Notes under the pieces: model-generated
What the model was told of the DNA's origin: nothing
Seen by the model: the letters and a program-made list of their open reading frames with translations, nothing else
Databases searched by the model: none
Shown: positions 34,707-43,466 of the stretch, one piece after another
Layout of the letters: every line of letters starts with the position of its first letter
How positions within the stretch are numbered: the first letter of the stretch is position 1
Made by a program: the position numbers and the translations under genes
Assembly (NCBI RefSeq): GCF_032144095.1
Contig: NZ_JAVSNJ010000004.1
Coordinates: 1-64,000, forward strand
DNA: 64,000 nucleotides
Source: Sphaerochaeta sp032144095
GTDB lineage: Bacteria; Spirochaetota; Spirochaetia; Sphaerochaetales; Sphaerochaetaceae
Reading direction: 5' to 3'

Positions 34707-35487
34707 GGATGCCGTTGACCAGTTGCATGCCAAGAAGGTCGTGGTCGTGGGCTTGGGGGCAGTGGGGGGCATGTGCCTCGAATCGTTGGTCAGAAGCGGA
34801 GTCGGCTCGGTTCGCCTGATCGACTTCGATGTCGTAAGCATAACCAACCTCAACCGACAGATCCTGGCAACCTACGAGACCATAGGCATGCCCAAGATTG
34901 AGGTCGCCAAGGCCCGTGCCAAGTCCATCAACCCTGATTGCGCCGTTGAGGCCCTCTCCCTCTTTGTCAACAACGAGAGTGTCGAAGAGGTATTTGCAGG
35001 GGGTGTGGACCTCGTCGTCGATGCCATCGACTCGCTCAATCCCAAGTGTGCACTGCTGGAGGCCGCCTATCGGAGGCAGATCCCGATAGCCAGCAGCATG
35101 GGAGCAGCCCTGCGCAGGAACCCCTCGCTCATCAGGACCGCGGACCTGATGGATACCTATGGTTGCCCACTTGCCCGGCAGGTACGTGCCAACCTCCGTA
35201 AGCGGGGGATTGGAAGGGGCATCGACGTCGTATTCTCCCCAGAGCAGGTACGTTTTACCTACCTCAAGCCGGAGGACGAGGAAAAAACCGAGTTCAATGA
35301 ACAGATATCCGACCAGGGAAGAAGGCGCAACGTGCTGGGAAGCCTGCCTACCGTCACGGCAATCTTTGGTCAGACGCTGGCCCATCTGGCCCTGGCCAAG
35401 CTCTTGGGAGAGGAGACCTTCTTCGGGGAAGAGGCCTGGAACCCAAACCTGAAACCACAAAAACAGGAACCAAAGCCAAAACAATAG
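34663..35487 (+). CDS. tcdA: tRNA threonylcarbamoyladenosine dehydratase TcdA
   Basis: 274 residues. ThiF/E1-like fold: VVVVGLGAVGGMCLESLVRSG (nucleotide loop), IDFDVVSITNLNRQI (conserved Arg), VDAIDSLNPK. It cyclises t6A at tRNA position 37 to ct6A using ATP. ATG 34663 is chosen because AAGGA lies 6 nt upstream; ATG 34660 is the alternative. The gene starts inside the TatD-like gene. Confidence 0.92.
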   Translation: MKKEQFLRITRLLGEDAVDQLHAKKVVVVGLGAVGGMCLESLVRSGVGSVRLIDFDVVSITNLNRQILATYETIGMPKIEVAKARAKSINPDCAVEALSLFVNNESVEEVFAGGVDLVVDAIDSLNPKCALLEAAYRRQIPIASSMGAALRRNPSLIRTADLMDTYGCPLARQVRANLRKRGIGRGIDVVFSPEQVRFTYLKPEDEEKTEFNEQISDQGRRRNVLGSLPTVTAIFGQTLAHLALAKLLGEETFFGEEAWNPNLKPQKQEPKPKQ

Positions 35488-35673
35488 AGAGCGCGTCCAT
35501 TCATCCCAAGCCAGAAATTACCAGGTATATCACCACCAGACGGTCCAAGAATTGAACCCGACAGGGTTTCTCAGTATGCTTAAAGGGAAGGGAACAGGGG
35601 TGTTGGACCTATGCAAGGCCTGGATGCCAGAAACCGTCGTTGAACGACTCGTTCCTATCCAGGGAGAGATGAG

Positions 35674-37107
35674 ATGAAAATTCGCATGATCGTAGTATTT
35701 GGCCTGTTGATGGCCCTGCTCTCTGGGTGTGCCGGTGTTCAGACAGAACAACCCATACCCCCTGCATCGGTTGCACAAGATGTTGCCGTTGACCTTAGTG
35801 GCTATTGGAAAGGGCTTCTGGAGATTGGCCCGGGCAAGAGCCTCCCTCTTGGGTTTACCATCAGAGGCTCTGCCGATGGGCTGTACGAGGCACTGATGCA
35901 GATTCCCAGCCAAGGGCTCAGGAATTTCAAGGTGTCGTCGGTCCAGCTCGAGGGTACCCTCCTTACCATCGGTATCGATGCCCTGCAGGCTTCCTTCAGC
36001 GGGAGCCATGACCCTGGAACAGACCAGATCGTGGGGACCTTTACCCAGATGGGCCAGAGCCTTCCCCTGGTCCTTGCCCTTGGGGAGATCGAAGAATATG
36101 CCCGCCCCCAGGACCCCCAGAAACCGTACCCGTACCTTTCGGAAGAGATCAGATTTACTCAGGCCCCCGAAGGCTTTCAGCTTGCCGGAACCCTTACAAG
36201 GCCCGAAGGGGATGGCCCATTCCCAGCCGTAGTTCTGGTCACTGGCTCTGGTTCCCAGAACCGTGATGAGGAACTGTTGGGCCATAAGCCGTTTCTTGTG
36301 CTCTCCGATGCACTGACCCGTGCAGGGATCGTGGTCCTTCGGTATGATGACCGTGGATTTGCCGAATCACAGGGCGATGCAAGTGCCGCAACCTCCCTGG
36401 ATTTTGCAGACGATGCCAGTTCGGCGGTAGAGTACCTCAAAGCCCTGCCCTACGTGGATTCGGCCAGCATTGGCCTGATCGGGCACAGCGAAGGGGGCAT
36501 CATCGGACCGATCGTGGCCCAAAAGAACAAGGACCTGGATTTTCTGGTGCTCATGGCTGGGCCCGGAGTCAATGGCTTGGCAGTACTCGAGGACCAGACT
36601 GCAGCAATCCTCAGGGCCCAACACTACCCAGAGCCTGTCATTGCCCAGATTGTCCAGGCAAACCTGGCCATCTACAATACTGTCCTGGATGAAAGGGAAC
36701 CCCTGGAAGAACGAAAGGAATCGGTCATGCAGACCTTGCTGTCGGTTGGCATGTCAGCCGATGAGGCAAAACCCCAGATGGCTGCCCTCTTTTCCCCCTG
36801 GTACATGAAATTCCTTACCCTTAACCCTGCCGACTACCTGAAGGGGCTTACCATACCTGCCTTGATCCTCAACGGAACCAAGGATACCCAGGTGTCGGCA
36901 ACGCTCCATGTCCCAGCCATCGAAGAGGCATTGCTCTCCGGGGGGAGCACCCGTTTTACGAGCAAGATCTACGAAGGGCTCAACCATCTGTTCCAACCGG
37001 CAACCACCGGCTCACCTGATGAGTATGAAAGCATTGAGACAACGATTGACCCCCAGGTGTTGCAGGACATCGCTACCTGGATCGTCAAGGAGAGAACATT
37101 GCTCTGA
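35674..37107 (+). CDS. Lipoprotein alpha/beta hydrolase
   Basis: 477 residues. Signal peptide with lipobox LLSGC (Cys19). Residues 35-150 form a beta-rich domain (SGYWKGLLEIGPGKSLPLGF and on) of the type found ahead of such hydrolases. Residues 165-477 are an alpha/beta hydrolase: oxyanion part VLVTGSGSQNRDE, nucleophile Ser272 in GHSEGG, Asp in LNGTKDTQV, His in GLNHLF. Probably an envelope-bound esterase or peptidase-like hydrolase of unknown substrate. GGGAGAG precedes ATG 35674. Single gene with its own terminator. Confidence 0.9.
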   Translation: MKIRMIVVFGLLMALLSGCAGVQTEQPIPPASVAQDVAVDLSGYWKGLLEIGPGKSLPLGFTIRGSADGLYEALMQIPSQGLRNFKVSSVQLEGTLLTIGIDALQASFSGSHDPGTDQIVGTFTQMGQSLPLVLALGEIEEYARPQDPQKPYPYLSEEIRFTQAPEGFQLAGTLTRPEGDGPFPAVVLVTGSGSQNRDEELLGHKPFLVLSDALTRAGIVVLRYDDRGFAESQGDASAATSLDFADDASSAVEYLKALPYVDSASIGLIGHSEGGIIGPIVAQKNKDLDFLVLMAGPGVNGLAVLEDQTAAILRAQHYPEPVIAQIVQANLAIYNTVLDEREPLEERKESVMQTLLSVGMSADEAKPQMAALFSPWYMKFLTLNPADYLKGLTIPALILNGTKDTQVSATLHVPAIEEALLSGGSTRFTSKIYEGLNHLFQPATTGSPDEYESIETTIDPQVLQDIATWIVKERTLL

Positions 37108-37128
37108 ATCGCCTGGTAGAGTAGAGAG

Positions 37129-37161
37129 ACGCCCACCTTCGGCAACGGGGGTGGGCGTTTT
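37129..37161 (+). terminator. Terminator of the lipoprotein hydrolase gene
   Basis: ACGCCCACC (37129-37137) pairs perfectly with GGTGGGCGT (37150-37158), followed by TTTT. Confidence 0.8.
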
Positions 37162-37193
37162 CCTATGGGAAGGGAACAAGGGCTCTCCTGTGT

Positions 37194-37796
37194 CTAGAGA
37201 AACCGGAAGGGTACGAAGTATTCGGGGGTATGGAAGTCGGGTTTCACCGTCCCAATGGGCCCATAGCAAAGATAGTGGGGCTTCTTCAGCCCGTCACCAC
37301 ATTTGTAGATGTTTCCCTTGAGCCTGAGGGAGGAGAGGCTCTCCCCTTCCTGCATCAGGCCAAACAGCACAAGGTCTATAGAAACATCGAGGCGGTAGCG
37401 GCTCTGGACATTGTTGTTCTCCAGCAACTCGAATGAGAGGGGAATCTCCTCGATGGTGAAGGTGGGATAGAGGGTCCGGTTTGCACGTCCCTCCCCCCGG
37501 CCTACAAGGGCCTTGGTAGTGGCACTGAACTCGAAATTGACATATTCGGCACTCCCTTCCCGCTGGAGGAAGATCTCCATACAGCTATCGGTATGGACCT
37601 TCTGGTTGTGTTCGGTACACATGCGCCTCAGCTGGGGCTCCTGGATGGAGAACCTCACAAAAAGATGCCTTCCATCATGGGAGAGCCTTACAGAGGCCTC
37701 GACACCCTCTGCATCATCCCAGCAAGCCTGTAGAGGCAAAGGGAGGGAACGTTCCATCTCGCCTTGTGTTACCCGTATCACCAGAGTCTCATCCAT
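37194..37796 (-). CDS. CBM9-like (DOMON-related) domain protein
   Basis: 200 residues. The pattern of a family 9 carbohydrate-binding-like beta sandwich is visible: CWDDAEGVEASVRLSHDGRHLFVRFSIQEP, then VHTDSCMEIFLQREGSAEYVNFEFSA and a C-terminal WD-free segment with KGNIYKCGDGLKKPHYLCYGPI. No signal peptide, so unlike secreted xylanase modules it should stay in the cytoplasm. ATG 37796 follows GAGGG. Ligand unknown. Confidence 0.75.
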   Translation of the reverse strand: MDETLVIRVTQGEMERSLPLPLQACWDDAEGVEASVRLSHDGRHLFVRFSIQEPQLRRMCTEHNQKVHTDSCMEIFLQREGSAEYVNFEFSATTKALVGRGEGRANRTLYPTFTIEEIPLSFELLENNNVQSRYRLDVSIDLVLFGLMQEGESLSSLRLKGNIYKCGDGLKKPHYLCYGPIGTVKPDFHTPEYFVPFRFL

Positions 37797-37912
37797 ATCG
37801 CCCTCTCCATTTTTTCCCAGTATAGCCAAAGCAGCCCGATTCTCCAATACCCTTGAAGTGATAGCTGCCCTTCCCTTTCTTAGGATGCAAACACAATCCT
37901 AGGAGAAACCTC

Positions 37913-38902
37913 ATGAAACGAAACTTCTCTATTCTTATGGTGTGCCTCATAGCGCTCGTCTTTGCTACAGGCTGTGAGGACCAGAAGACAACCCAAGGCG
38001 ACCTTGTGGTCCGCTTTGCCTGTGACAAGTTCAGCATGCACGAGCGGAGCCTTCTTCCCGAAGCTGAGGCGATGGAGATCGAAAGCTACCATATCTATGG
38101 TGAGGGGCCAAATGACGAAACAGTCGACATGGCAGCCTATACCTCAGAGGTGACGTTGGGCCAACTATCGATGGGAACCTGGACCCTCAATGCCCAGGCC
38201 CTGAACAAGGATGGGGCCATCCTTGCCCAAGGGGCTACCACCACCATGCTCTCAAAGACGACCAGTACGGCAACCATCCACCTCACAGACCTGGTGGGAG
38301 AAGGTTCCCTCTCGGTTGGGTTTACCTGGAACACAGACCAGGTTTCAGACGATGTGCGCCTCGCCCTGCTGCTTACCGACCAGAATGGCGAGATACTCAG
38401 CATCGAAGACCCTGTTGTGGACAAACTGCATGGCAGTGCAACCTTCAGCACAACCCTCGATGCAGGTTCCTACCTGCTCTGCTCGAAACTCTACAGCCAG
38501 GAGGTACTGGTGAGCGGATCTGCTGAGGCCGTACGCATCATAGCAGACACCACCACCTCAGGTTCCATAGAGATGCTCATGGGTGACCGCTCCACCAGCT
38601 TTTCCGTAACGGTCATCAACGACACCATGATGCCGATAGCCGGGACGGTGAGCTGTACCCCCTCCGAGCCCGCTGCAGGGGAGAGCGTCACCCTTACCTT
38701 TACGGCAGAAAACCTGCAGGGCATGGACGAAAACGACCTCACCATCTGCTGGTACTGCGAAGGATTGCCGGTAGAAGCCGATGGCTTTTCCTATACCTCT
38801 GTACCAGCTGCAGGCTCCCATCGCTATGACGTCATAGTCAGCCACGATAAATTGGGAAGCCTGGGAAGCACTACTATCATCGTTGCCATGCCAATTATCT
38901 AG
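37913..38902 (+). CDS. Hypothetical lipoprotein
   Basis: 329 residues. Signal peptide MKRNFSILMVCLIALVFATG followed by Cys21, a good lipobox. The rest is beta-rich with repeated Ig-like segments (MGTWTLNAQALNKDGAILAQG, then GTVSCTPSEPAAGESVTLTF near residue 245), suggesting stacked Ig-type domains on the periplasmic or outer surface. TAGGAG precedes the ATG. No function assigned. Confidence 0.8.
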   Translation: MKRNFSILMVCLIALVFATGCEDQKTTQGDLVVRFACDKFSMHERSLLPEAEAMEIESYHIYGEGPNDETVDMAAYTSEVTLGQLSMGTWTLNAQALNKDGAILAQGATTTMLSKTTSTATIHLTDLVGEGSLSVGFTWNTDQVSDDVRLALLLTDQNGEILSIEDPVVDKLHGSATFSTTLDAGSYLLCSKLYSQEVLVSGSAEAVRIIADTTTSGSIEMLMGDRSTSFSVTVINDTMMPIAGTVSCTPSEPAAGESVTLTFTAENLQGMDENDLTICWYCEGLPVEADGFSYTSVPAAGSHRYDVIVSHDKLGSLGSTTIIVAMPII

Positions 38903-38905
38903 TAT

Positions 38906-38936
38906 TACTTGACATTTGTTAAGTAGTTGGTACATG
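38906..38936 (+). promoter_or_regulatory. umuDC promoter with candidate LexA-type operator
   Basis: TTGACA (38909-38914) with a weak -10, TACATG (38931-38936), 16 bp away. A near-perfect inverted repeat, TACTTGACA (38906-38914), TT, TGTTAAGTA (38917-38925), eight of nine pairs matching, covers the -35 box. As umuDC is normally SOS-controlled, this is the best candidate for the LexA site. Confidence 0.5.
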
Positions 38937-38944
38937 ATGGGCCC

Positions 38945-39340
38945 ATGGATGAGTTATTGGTACCATTTTTCCTGGAGACAGTACGCTGTGGCTTTCCCTC
39001 CCCTGCTGCAGACAGCAGGGAGGAGAGCCTGGATTTCAATACCTTGCTGTTCAAACACAAGGCGAATACCTACTGCCTCCGGTGCAGTGGGGACTCCATG
39101 AAGCTCAAGGGTATCTTCAGCGGGGATATCCTGGTGGTCGACAGGAGCATCAGGGCAAAGAGCGGCGATGTCATCGTAGCAGAAACAGGGGGGGCCTTCA
39201 CCGTCAAGACTCTGCTCCTCAAGGAGGGGAAAGCGATCCTACACCCCGAAAACCCTGATTTTGCCGATATCGTCATCGCTGAGGAGGAAGAGCTGGTCCT
39301 CTTTGGGGTGGTCACTGCAGTGGTAAGGGTCATCCGATGA
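38945..39340 (+). CDS. umuD: UmuD, DNA polymerase V accessory protein
   Basis: 131 residues. The self-cleavage site CGFPSPA lies at residues 15-21, the catalytic serine in CSGDSMK and the lysine in FTVKTLL, as in UmuD and LexA-type S24 proteases. RecA filaments trigger cleavage to UmuD', which joins UmuC in translesion synthesis. ATG 38945 is preferred over an upstream in-frame ATG that lies within the promoter. No ribosome site. The stop overlaps umuC by 4 bp. Confidence 0.93.
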   Translation: MDELLVPFFLETVRCGFPSPAADSREESLDFNTLLFKHKANTYCLRCSGDSMKLKGIFSGDILVVDRSIRAKSGDVIVAETGGAFTVKTLLLKEGKAILHPENPDFADIVIAEEEELVLFGVVTAVVRVIR

Positions 39341-40575
39341 TCGGGCTCTGCGACTGCAACAGCTTCTATGCCTCCTGCGAGCGCCTGTTCCGTCCCGACC
39401 TTCGCCGTCGTGCAGTAGTGGTGCTCTCCAATAACGATGGATGTATCGTCGCCCTCTCCTCCGAGGCAAAAAGCCTGGGCATCAGGCGAGGGGCTCCCCT
39501 GTTCGAGGAGAGGGAGCGTCTCGAACAGGTAGGGGCAGCGATCTTCTCCTCCAACTACACCCTCTACCAGGACCTCTCGGACAGGGTCATGGCGACCCTC
39601 CTCTCCCTGGTGGGGAACAGGGAGGTCTATTCGATCGATGAGGCCTTCTTTACCTTGGAGGGGCCCACCCAGAGCCAAGCCGAACAGATCCGCAACGAAC
39701 TGATCCGCATGACAGGCATCCCCGTCTCCATCGGGCTGGCCCGCACCAAGACCCTGGCAAAGCTGGCCAACCATGAGGGAAAGCGCTTACCCTCGGGGGT
39801 GATGATCCTCACAGCCGAACAGGAGCAGGGTCTTTTGCAGAGGACGAGGATAGGGGATGTGTGGGGAATCGGAAGAAGAAGGGAGGAGATGCTGCAGAAA
39901 AGGGGAATCCGCACAGCCTACGACTTCATCTGCAAGGACGACCGGTGGATCGAGAAGCACTGCACGATCACCGGCCTGCAGACGGCATGGGAGCTGCGTG
40001 GCAAGAAAGCTGTCAGTATCGAGGTGGAGAAAAGCCTCTCCCTCTGTAGTGGCATCTCCTTTGAAAAGCCGAAGGAGAGCTTCGAGGAACTTGAACAGAG
40101 CCTGGCCTGCCACTGTGCCACCCTCAGTGCAAAACTCACCAAACGGGGCAAGCAGGCAAGGGAGGTCACCGTAGCCCTCTATACCAGCCGTTTCCAGGAT
40201 GACTACCAGTGCCCATCGGCAACGGTAGTACTGTCGCAGGGCTCTGACTACACCCCTACCCTGCTTGCAGCAGCCAAAGCATGCCTGGTTGCCATCTACA
40301 AGAAAGCACCCTACAAGGCAAGCAGGGTGTGGGTCACAACCCTTGAGCAACAGGGGTTGCATCAGTACAGGCTCTTTGAGCCGGAACTGGAACAAAAGCG
40401 GATAGGCCAGGAAGAGAGGCTCTCTCCTGTGGTGCAGGAAATACAGAAGGCCTACGGCAGGAGGGCTCTGGTCTGTGGTACGGCAGGGCAGATGCTCAAG
40501 GCTGACCTGATGGGCCAGGCCTTTCTCTCACCGCGCTATACCACAGACTGGAAGGCACTGCCTACAGTTCGTTGA
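39337..40575 (+). CDS. umuC: UmuC, translesion DNA polymerase V catalytic subunit
   Basis: 412 residues, Y-family polymerase. Catalytic motifs: LCDCNSFYASCERLFRPDL at the N-terminus and YSIDEAFFTLEG (Asp-Glu pair) near residue 100; helix-hairpin-helix region IGDVWGIGRRREEMLQKRG near 170; little-finger domain behind. It copies past DNA damage in complex with UmuD'2. Coupled to umuD. Its 3' end overlaps the convergent thioesterase gene by 14 bp. Confidence 0.95.
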   Translation: MIGLCDCNSFYASCERLFRPDLRRRAVVVLSNNDGCIVALSSEAKSLGIRRGAPLFEERERLEQVGAAIFSSNYTLYQDLSDRVMATLLSLVGNREVYSIDEAFFTLEGPTQSQAEQIRNELIRMTGIPVSIGLARTKTLAKLANHEGKRLPSGVMILTAEQEQGLLQRTRIGDVWGIGRRREEMLQKRGIRTAYDFICKDDRWIEKHCTITGLQTAWELRGKKAVSIEVEKSLSLCSGISFEKPKESFEELEQSLACHCATLSAKLTKRGKQAREVTVALYTSRFQDDYQCPSATVVLSQGSDYTPTLLAAAKACLVAIYKKAPYKASRVWVTTLEQQGLHQYRLFEPELEQKRIGQEERLSPVVQEIQKAYGRRALVCGTAGQMLKADLMGQAFLSPRYTTDWKALPTVR

Positions 40576-40975
40576 CTGCAGGGGCAAACCAAGGGGGCAT
40601 CGGGACCGGACGCATGGTAGCTGTACTGACTGCCGCCACCTTTATCAGGAGCACACACAAGGTCTCTCCATCACGCTTGACCGTCTGCCTGAACACGATG
40701 GAGAAGTGCTTGGCCTCCTCTATCTCGGTCTCGACAGCGAGCAGGTCATCAAGGTGTGCAGGCCTCTGGTAGTCCACATTGACGGACTTGACCACCAAGG
40801 CCAGCTGTTCTTCTTCCATAAGGGCCCGGTGGGACCCTTTCTGCTCGGCATTCGACCCGATATCCCTAAGCAGTTCGGTCCGGGCATGCTCTGCAAAGTC
40901 CAGATATCTGGCGTGGTAGACAATACCACCGCAATCGGTGTCGCTGTAGTAGACGCGTATGGGGAAACTATGCAT
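40562..40975 (-). CDS. YbgC-like acyl-CoA thioesterase
   Basis: 137 residues, single hot-dog fold. The catalytic signature YYSDTDCGGIVYHARYLDFAEHART (with the Asp of D-T-D-x2-G-x-V-x-H-x2-Y) is complete. Such enzymes hydrolyse short acyl-CoA or acyl-ACP thioesters. The start ATG 40975 shares bases with the lysA stop (TGATG), so it is the last gene of the dap operon, a link with no obvious metabolic reason. Confidence 0.9.
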   Translation of the reverse strand: MHSFPIRVYYSDTDCGGIVYHARYLDFAEHARTELLRDIGSNAEQKGSHRALMEEEQLALVVKSVNVDYQRPAHLDDLLAVETEIEEAKHFSIVFRQTVKRDGETLCVLLIKVAAVSTATMRPVPMPPWFAPAVNEL

Positions 40976-42240
40976 CACAGTTCCACCGGAGCACCGTCGA
41001 AACGCAGGGTTGCAACGTAGTCGTCATAGGTCTGGGCCCTGCGGATCATGACCACAGAACCATCCTCCCGCAACAGGTACTCAGCGGCCCTGAGCTTGGC
41101 ATTGTAGTTGAATCCCATGGCATGGCCGTGGGCTCCGCTGTCGTGTAGTACGAGCACATCCCCCTTCTCAATCCTGGGAAGGGGCCTGTCGATGGCAAAC
41201 TTGTCGTTGTTCTCGCACAGCGACCCGGTCACGTCATAGATGTGGTCGCATGCCTCCGCTTCCTTGCCAACGACGGTGATGTGATGGTAGGCACCATACA
41301 TGGCAGGGCGCATGAGGTCGTTCATCGAGGCATCGAGGCCCACATACTCCTTGTACTTGCTGGTAACATGCCTGACCTTGCTCACCAGATATCCATACGG
41401 ACCGGTTATGACCCTACCACACTCAAAGACAATGTTGAGGGGGTCAAGGCCTGCAGGGACAATGATCTGGTTGTAGAGCTCGTGCATACCCTGGCTTACC
41501 GCTTCAAGGTCCATGGGCTCTTGGCCAGGCCTGTAGGGGATGCCAATGCCACCGCCCATGTCGATGAACTCAATGCGGACACCTGCCTCTTTCTGGATCC
41601 GTACACAGAGCTCGAACAGCATCCTTGCCGTCTCCACTATGTAGGTTCCATCCAGCTCGTTTGAGGCTACCATGGTGTGCAGGCCGAAGCGTTTGACCCC
41701 TTTCTCCTTCATGATCCTGTAGCAGTCCACCACCTGGTCGGTCGTTACCCCATACTTGGCTTCCACAGGGTTGCCGATGATGGCATTTCCGGTACGTTCT
41801 GGACCGGGGTTATAGCGGAAACAGATAAGGGAAGGGACCTCTTTCAAAGCCTCTTCCATTGCCTCTATGTGGGTGATGTCGTCGAGGTTGATGATGGCCC
41901 CTTGCCTGTAGGCTTCCACAAACTCATCAGAGGGGGTGTTGTTGCTGGTGAACATGATGTTCTCCCCGGTGATGCCGCTCGCTTCGCTGAGCAGTATCTC
42001 GGGAAGGGAAGAGCAGTCACTGCCAAACCCTTCCTTTTGCAGGATGGAGAGGATGGTCGGGTTGGGACAGGCCTTGACGGCAAAATAGTTCTTGAAGCCT
42101 GGGGCCCAGGAGAACAGGCGGTTGAACTGTCTTGCATTCTCGACTATGGCGCGCTCATCATAGAGGTAGAAGGGCGTCGGAAGCTTCTCGGTCAGAAGCA
42201 GCAGCTTCTCAGAACTCAGGGGAAGGGTTTTCTTACTCAT
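40975..42240 (-). CDS. lysA: Diaminopimelate decarboxylase
   Basis: 421 residues. PLP lysine in NYFAVKACPNPTILSIL, conserved HTMVASNELDG, the GGGIGIPY glycine loop and the second-domain residues ECGRVITGPYG; the C-terminal cysteine of the neighbouring active site lies in TGSLCENNDKFA. It converts meso-DAP to lysine. The start overlaps the end of dapL by 8 bp. Confidence 0.94.
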   Translation of the reverse strand: MSKKTLPLSSEKLLLLTEKLPTPFYLYDERAIVENARQFNRLFSWAPGFKNYFAVKACPNPTILSILQKEGFGSDCSSLPEILLSEASGITGENIMFTSNNTPSDEFVEAYRQGAIINLDDITHIEAMEEALKEVPSLICFRYNPGPERTGNAIIGNPVEAKYGVTTDQVVDCYRIMKEKGVKRFGLHTMVASNELDGTYIVETARMLFELCVRIQKEAGVRIEFIDMGGGIGIPYRPGQEPMDLEAVSQGMHELYNQIIVPAGLDPLNIVFECGRVITGPYGYLVSKVRHVTSKYKEYVGLDASMNDLMRPAMYGAYHHITVVGKEAEACDHIYDVTGSLCENNDKFAIDRPLPRIEKGDVLVLHDSGAHGHAMGFNYNAKLRAAEYLLREDGSVVMIRRAQTYDDYVATLRFDGAPVEL

Positions 42241-43465
42241 AGCGTAGGTTCTCCTCTATCGATGCAATGGCCTTAACCACGTTCTCGCGATGTCCATAGG
42301 AAGAGACCCTGACAAAGTGCTCTCCTGCAGGCCCAAATCCAGCTCCGGGGGTGACCACCACATGGCAAGAGTCCAAAAGCAGGTCGAAGAACTCCCAGCT
42401 AGGCATCCCATTGGGGGTTTTTGCCCAGATATAGGGGCTGTTGACCCCACCGTAGACGGTAAGCCCGACCCGGGTCAGACCCTCCCTGATGATCCGTGCA
42501 TTTTCCATGTAGTAGTCGACCAAGGCCCTACTCTGCTCATACCCTTCGCCGGAGAGGGCTGCAAAGCCACCGGCCTGGGCAATGTTGCTTGCACCATTGA
42601 AGAAGGTACACTGGCGCCTGTTCCACAGGGCATTGAGCACCCCGGCCTTGGCATCCTCGCACTCGAGGGCCTTCGGCACGATGGTCCAACCAAGCCGTAC
42701 ACCGGTAAAGCCGGAAAACTTGGAAAAGCTGTTTATCTCGATGGCACATCCCTTGGCGCCTTCGATCTCATAGATGGAGTGGGGATACCCCTCTTCGGTG
42801 ATGTACTCACTGTAGGCACTGTCAAAGATGATGACACTCTTGTGCTCGAGGGCATAGTCCACAAAGGCCTTGAGCTGTCCATGGGTAAAGACGGCTCCTG
42901 TAGGGTTGTTGGGGCTGCAGAGGTAGATCAGGTCCACCTTGCCCTCAGGCGGAGAGGGGACAAACCCATTCTCCTCACAACTCTTCAGGTAGACAAACCC
43001 GTCATAGCAGAGCTTCTGCTTGTCAAAGAGACCGGTCCTTCCTCCGACAACGTTGCTGTCGACATAGACTGGGTAGGCAGGATCCTGTACAGCGATGACA
43101 TTGTGCTTGCCGAAGATATCCTGAATATTTGCTGCATCACTTTTGGCACCATCGCTGACAAAGAACTCGGTTGCCTCAAGGGATACCCCATAGCGCCTGT
43201 AGTAGTGCATCAGAGCTTCCCTAAGGTAGGTATCGCCCTGCTCATCGCCGTACCCCGTATAGGTAGCACGGTCAGAGAGCGCATCGATCTTCGCCCTCAT
43301 GGCGTTGCATACAGCCTCAGGCAGGGCCTCGGTGGTGTTGCCAATACCGAGGCGCAGGATCTTTGCTTCAGGGTTGTCCTTCTGCCACAGCTCTGTCCTT
43401 CTGGCAATCTCGGGAAACAGGTATCCCCCTGCCAGTTTCTCGAAATTCTTGTTTATCGTAGCCAT
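42233..43465 (-). CDS. dapL: LL-diaminopimelate aminotransferase
   Basis: 410 residues, class I/II aminotransferase. The PLP lysine is in EINSFSKFSGFTGVRLGW and substrate/PLP residues in LGIGNTTEALPEAV and YLCSPNNPTGAVF, as in the DapL group. It makes LL-DAP from tetrahydrodipicolinate in one step, bypassing dapD/dapC/dapE. It follows dapA by one base. This pathway variant is found in chlamydiae, spirochaetes, plants and some others. Confidence 0.94.
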   Translation of the reverse strand: MATINKNFEKLAGGYLFPEIARRTELWQKDNPEAKILRLGIGNTTEALPEAVCNAMRAKIDALSDRATYTGYGDEQGDTYLREALMHYYRRYGVSLEATEFFVSDGAKSDAANIQDIFGKHNVIAVQDPAYPVYVDSNVVGGRTGLFDKQKLCYDGFVYLKSCEENGFVPSPPEGKVDLIYLCSPNNPTGAVFTHGQLKAFVDYALEHKSVIIFDSAYSEYITEEGYPHSIYEIEGAKGCAIEINSFSKFSGFTGVRLGWTIVPKALECEDAKAGVLNALWNRRQCTFFNGASNIAQAGGFAALSGEGYEQSRALVDYYMENARIIREGLTRVGLTVYGGVNSPYIWAKTPNGMPSWEFFDLLLDSCHVVVTPGAGFGPAGEHFVRVSSYGHRENVVKAIASIEENLRYE

Positions 43466-43466
43466 C

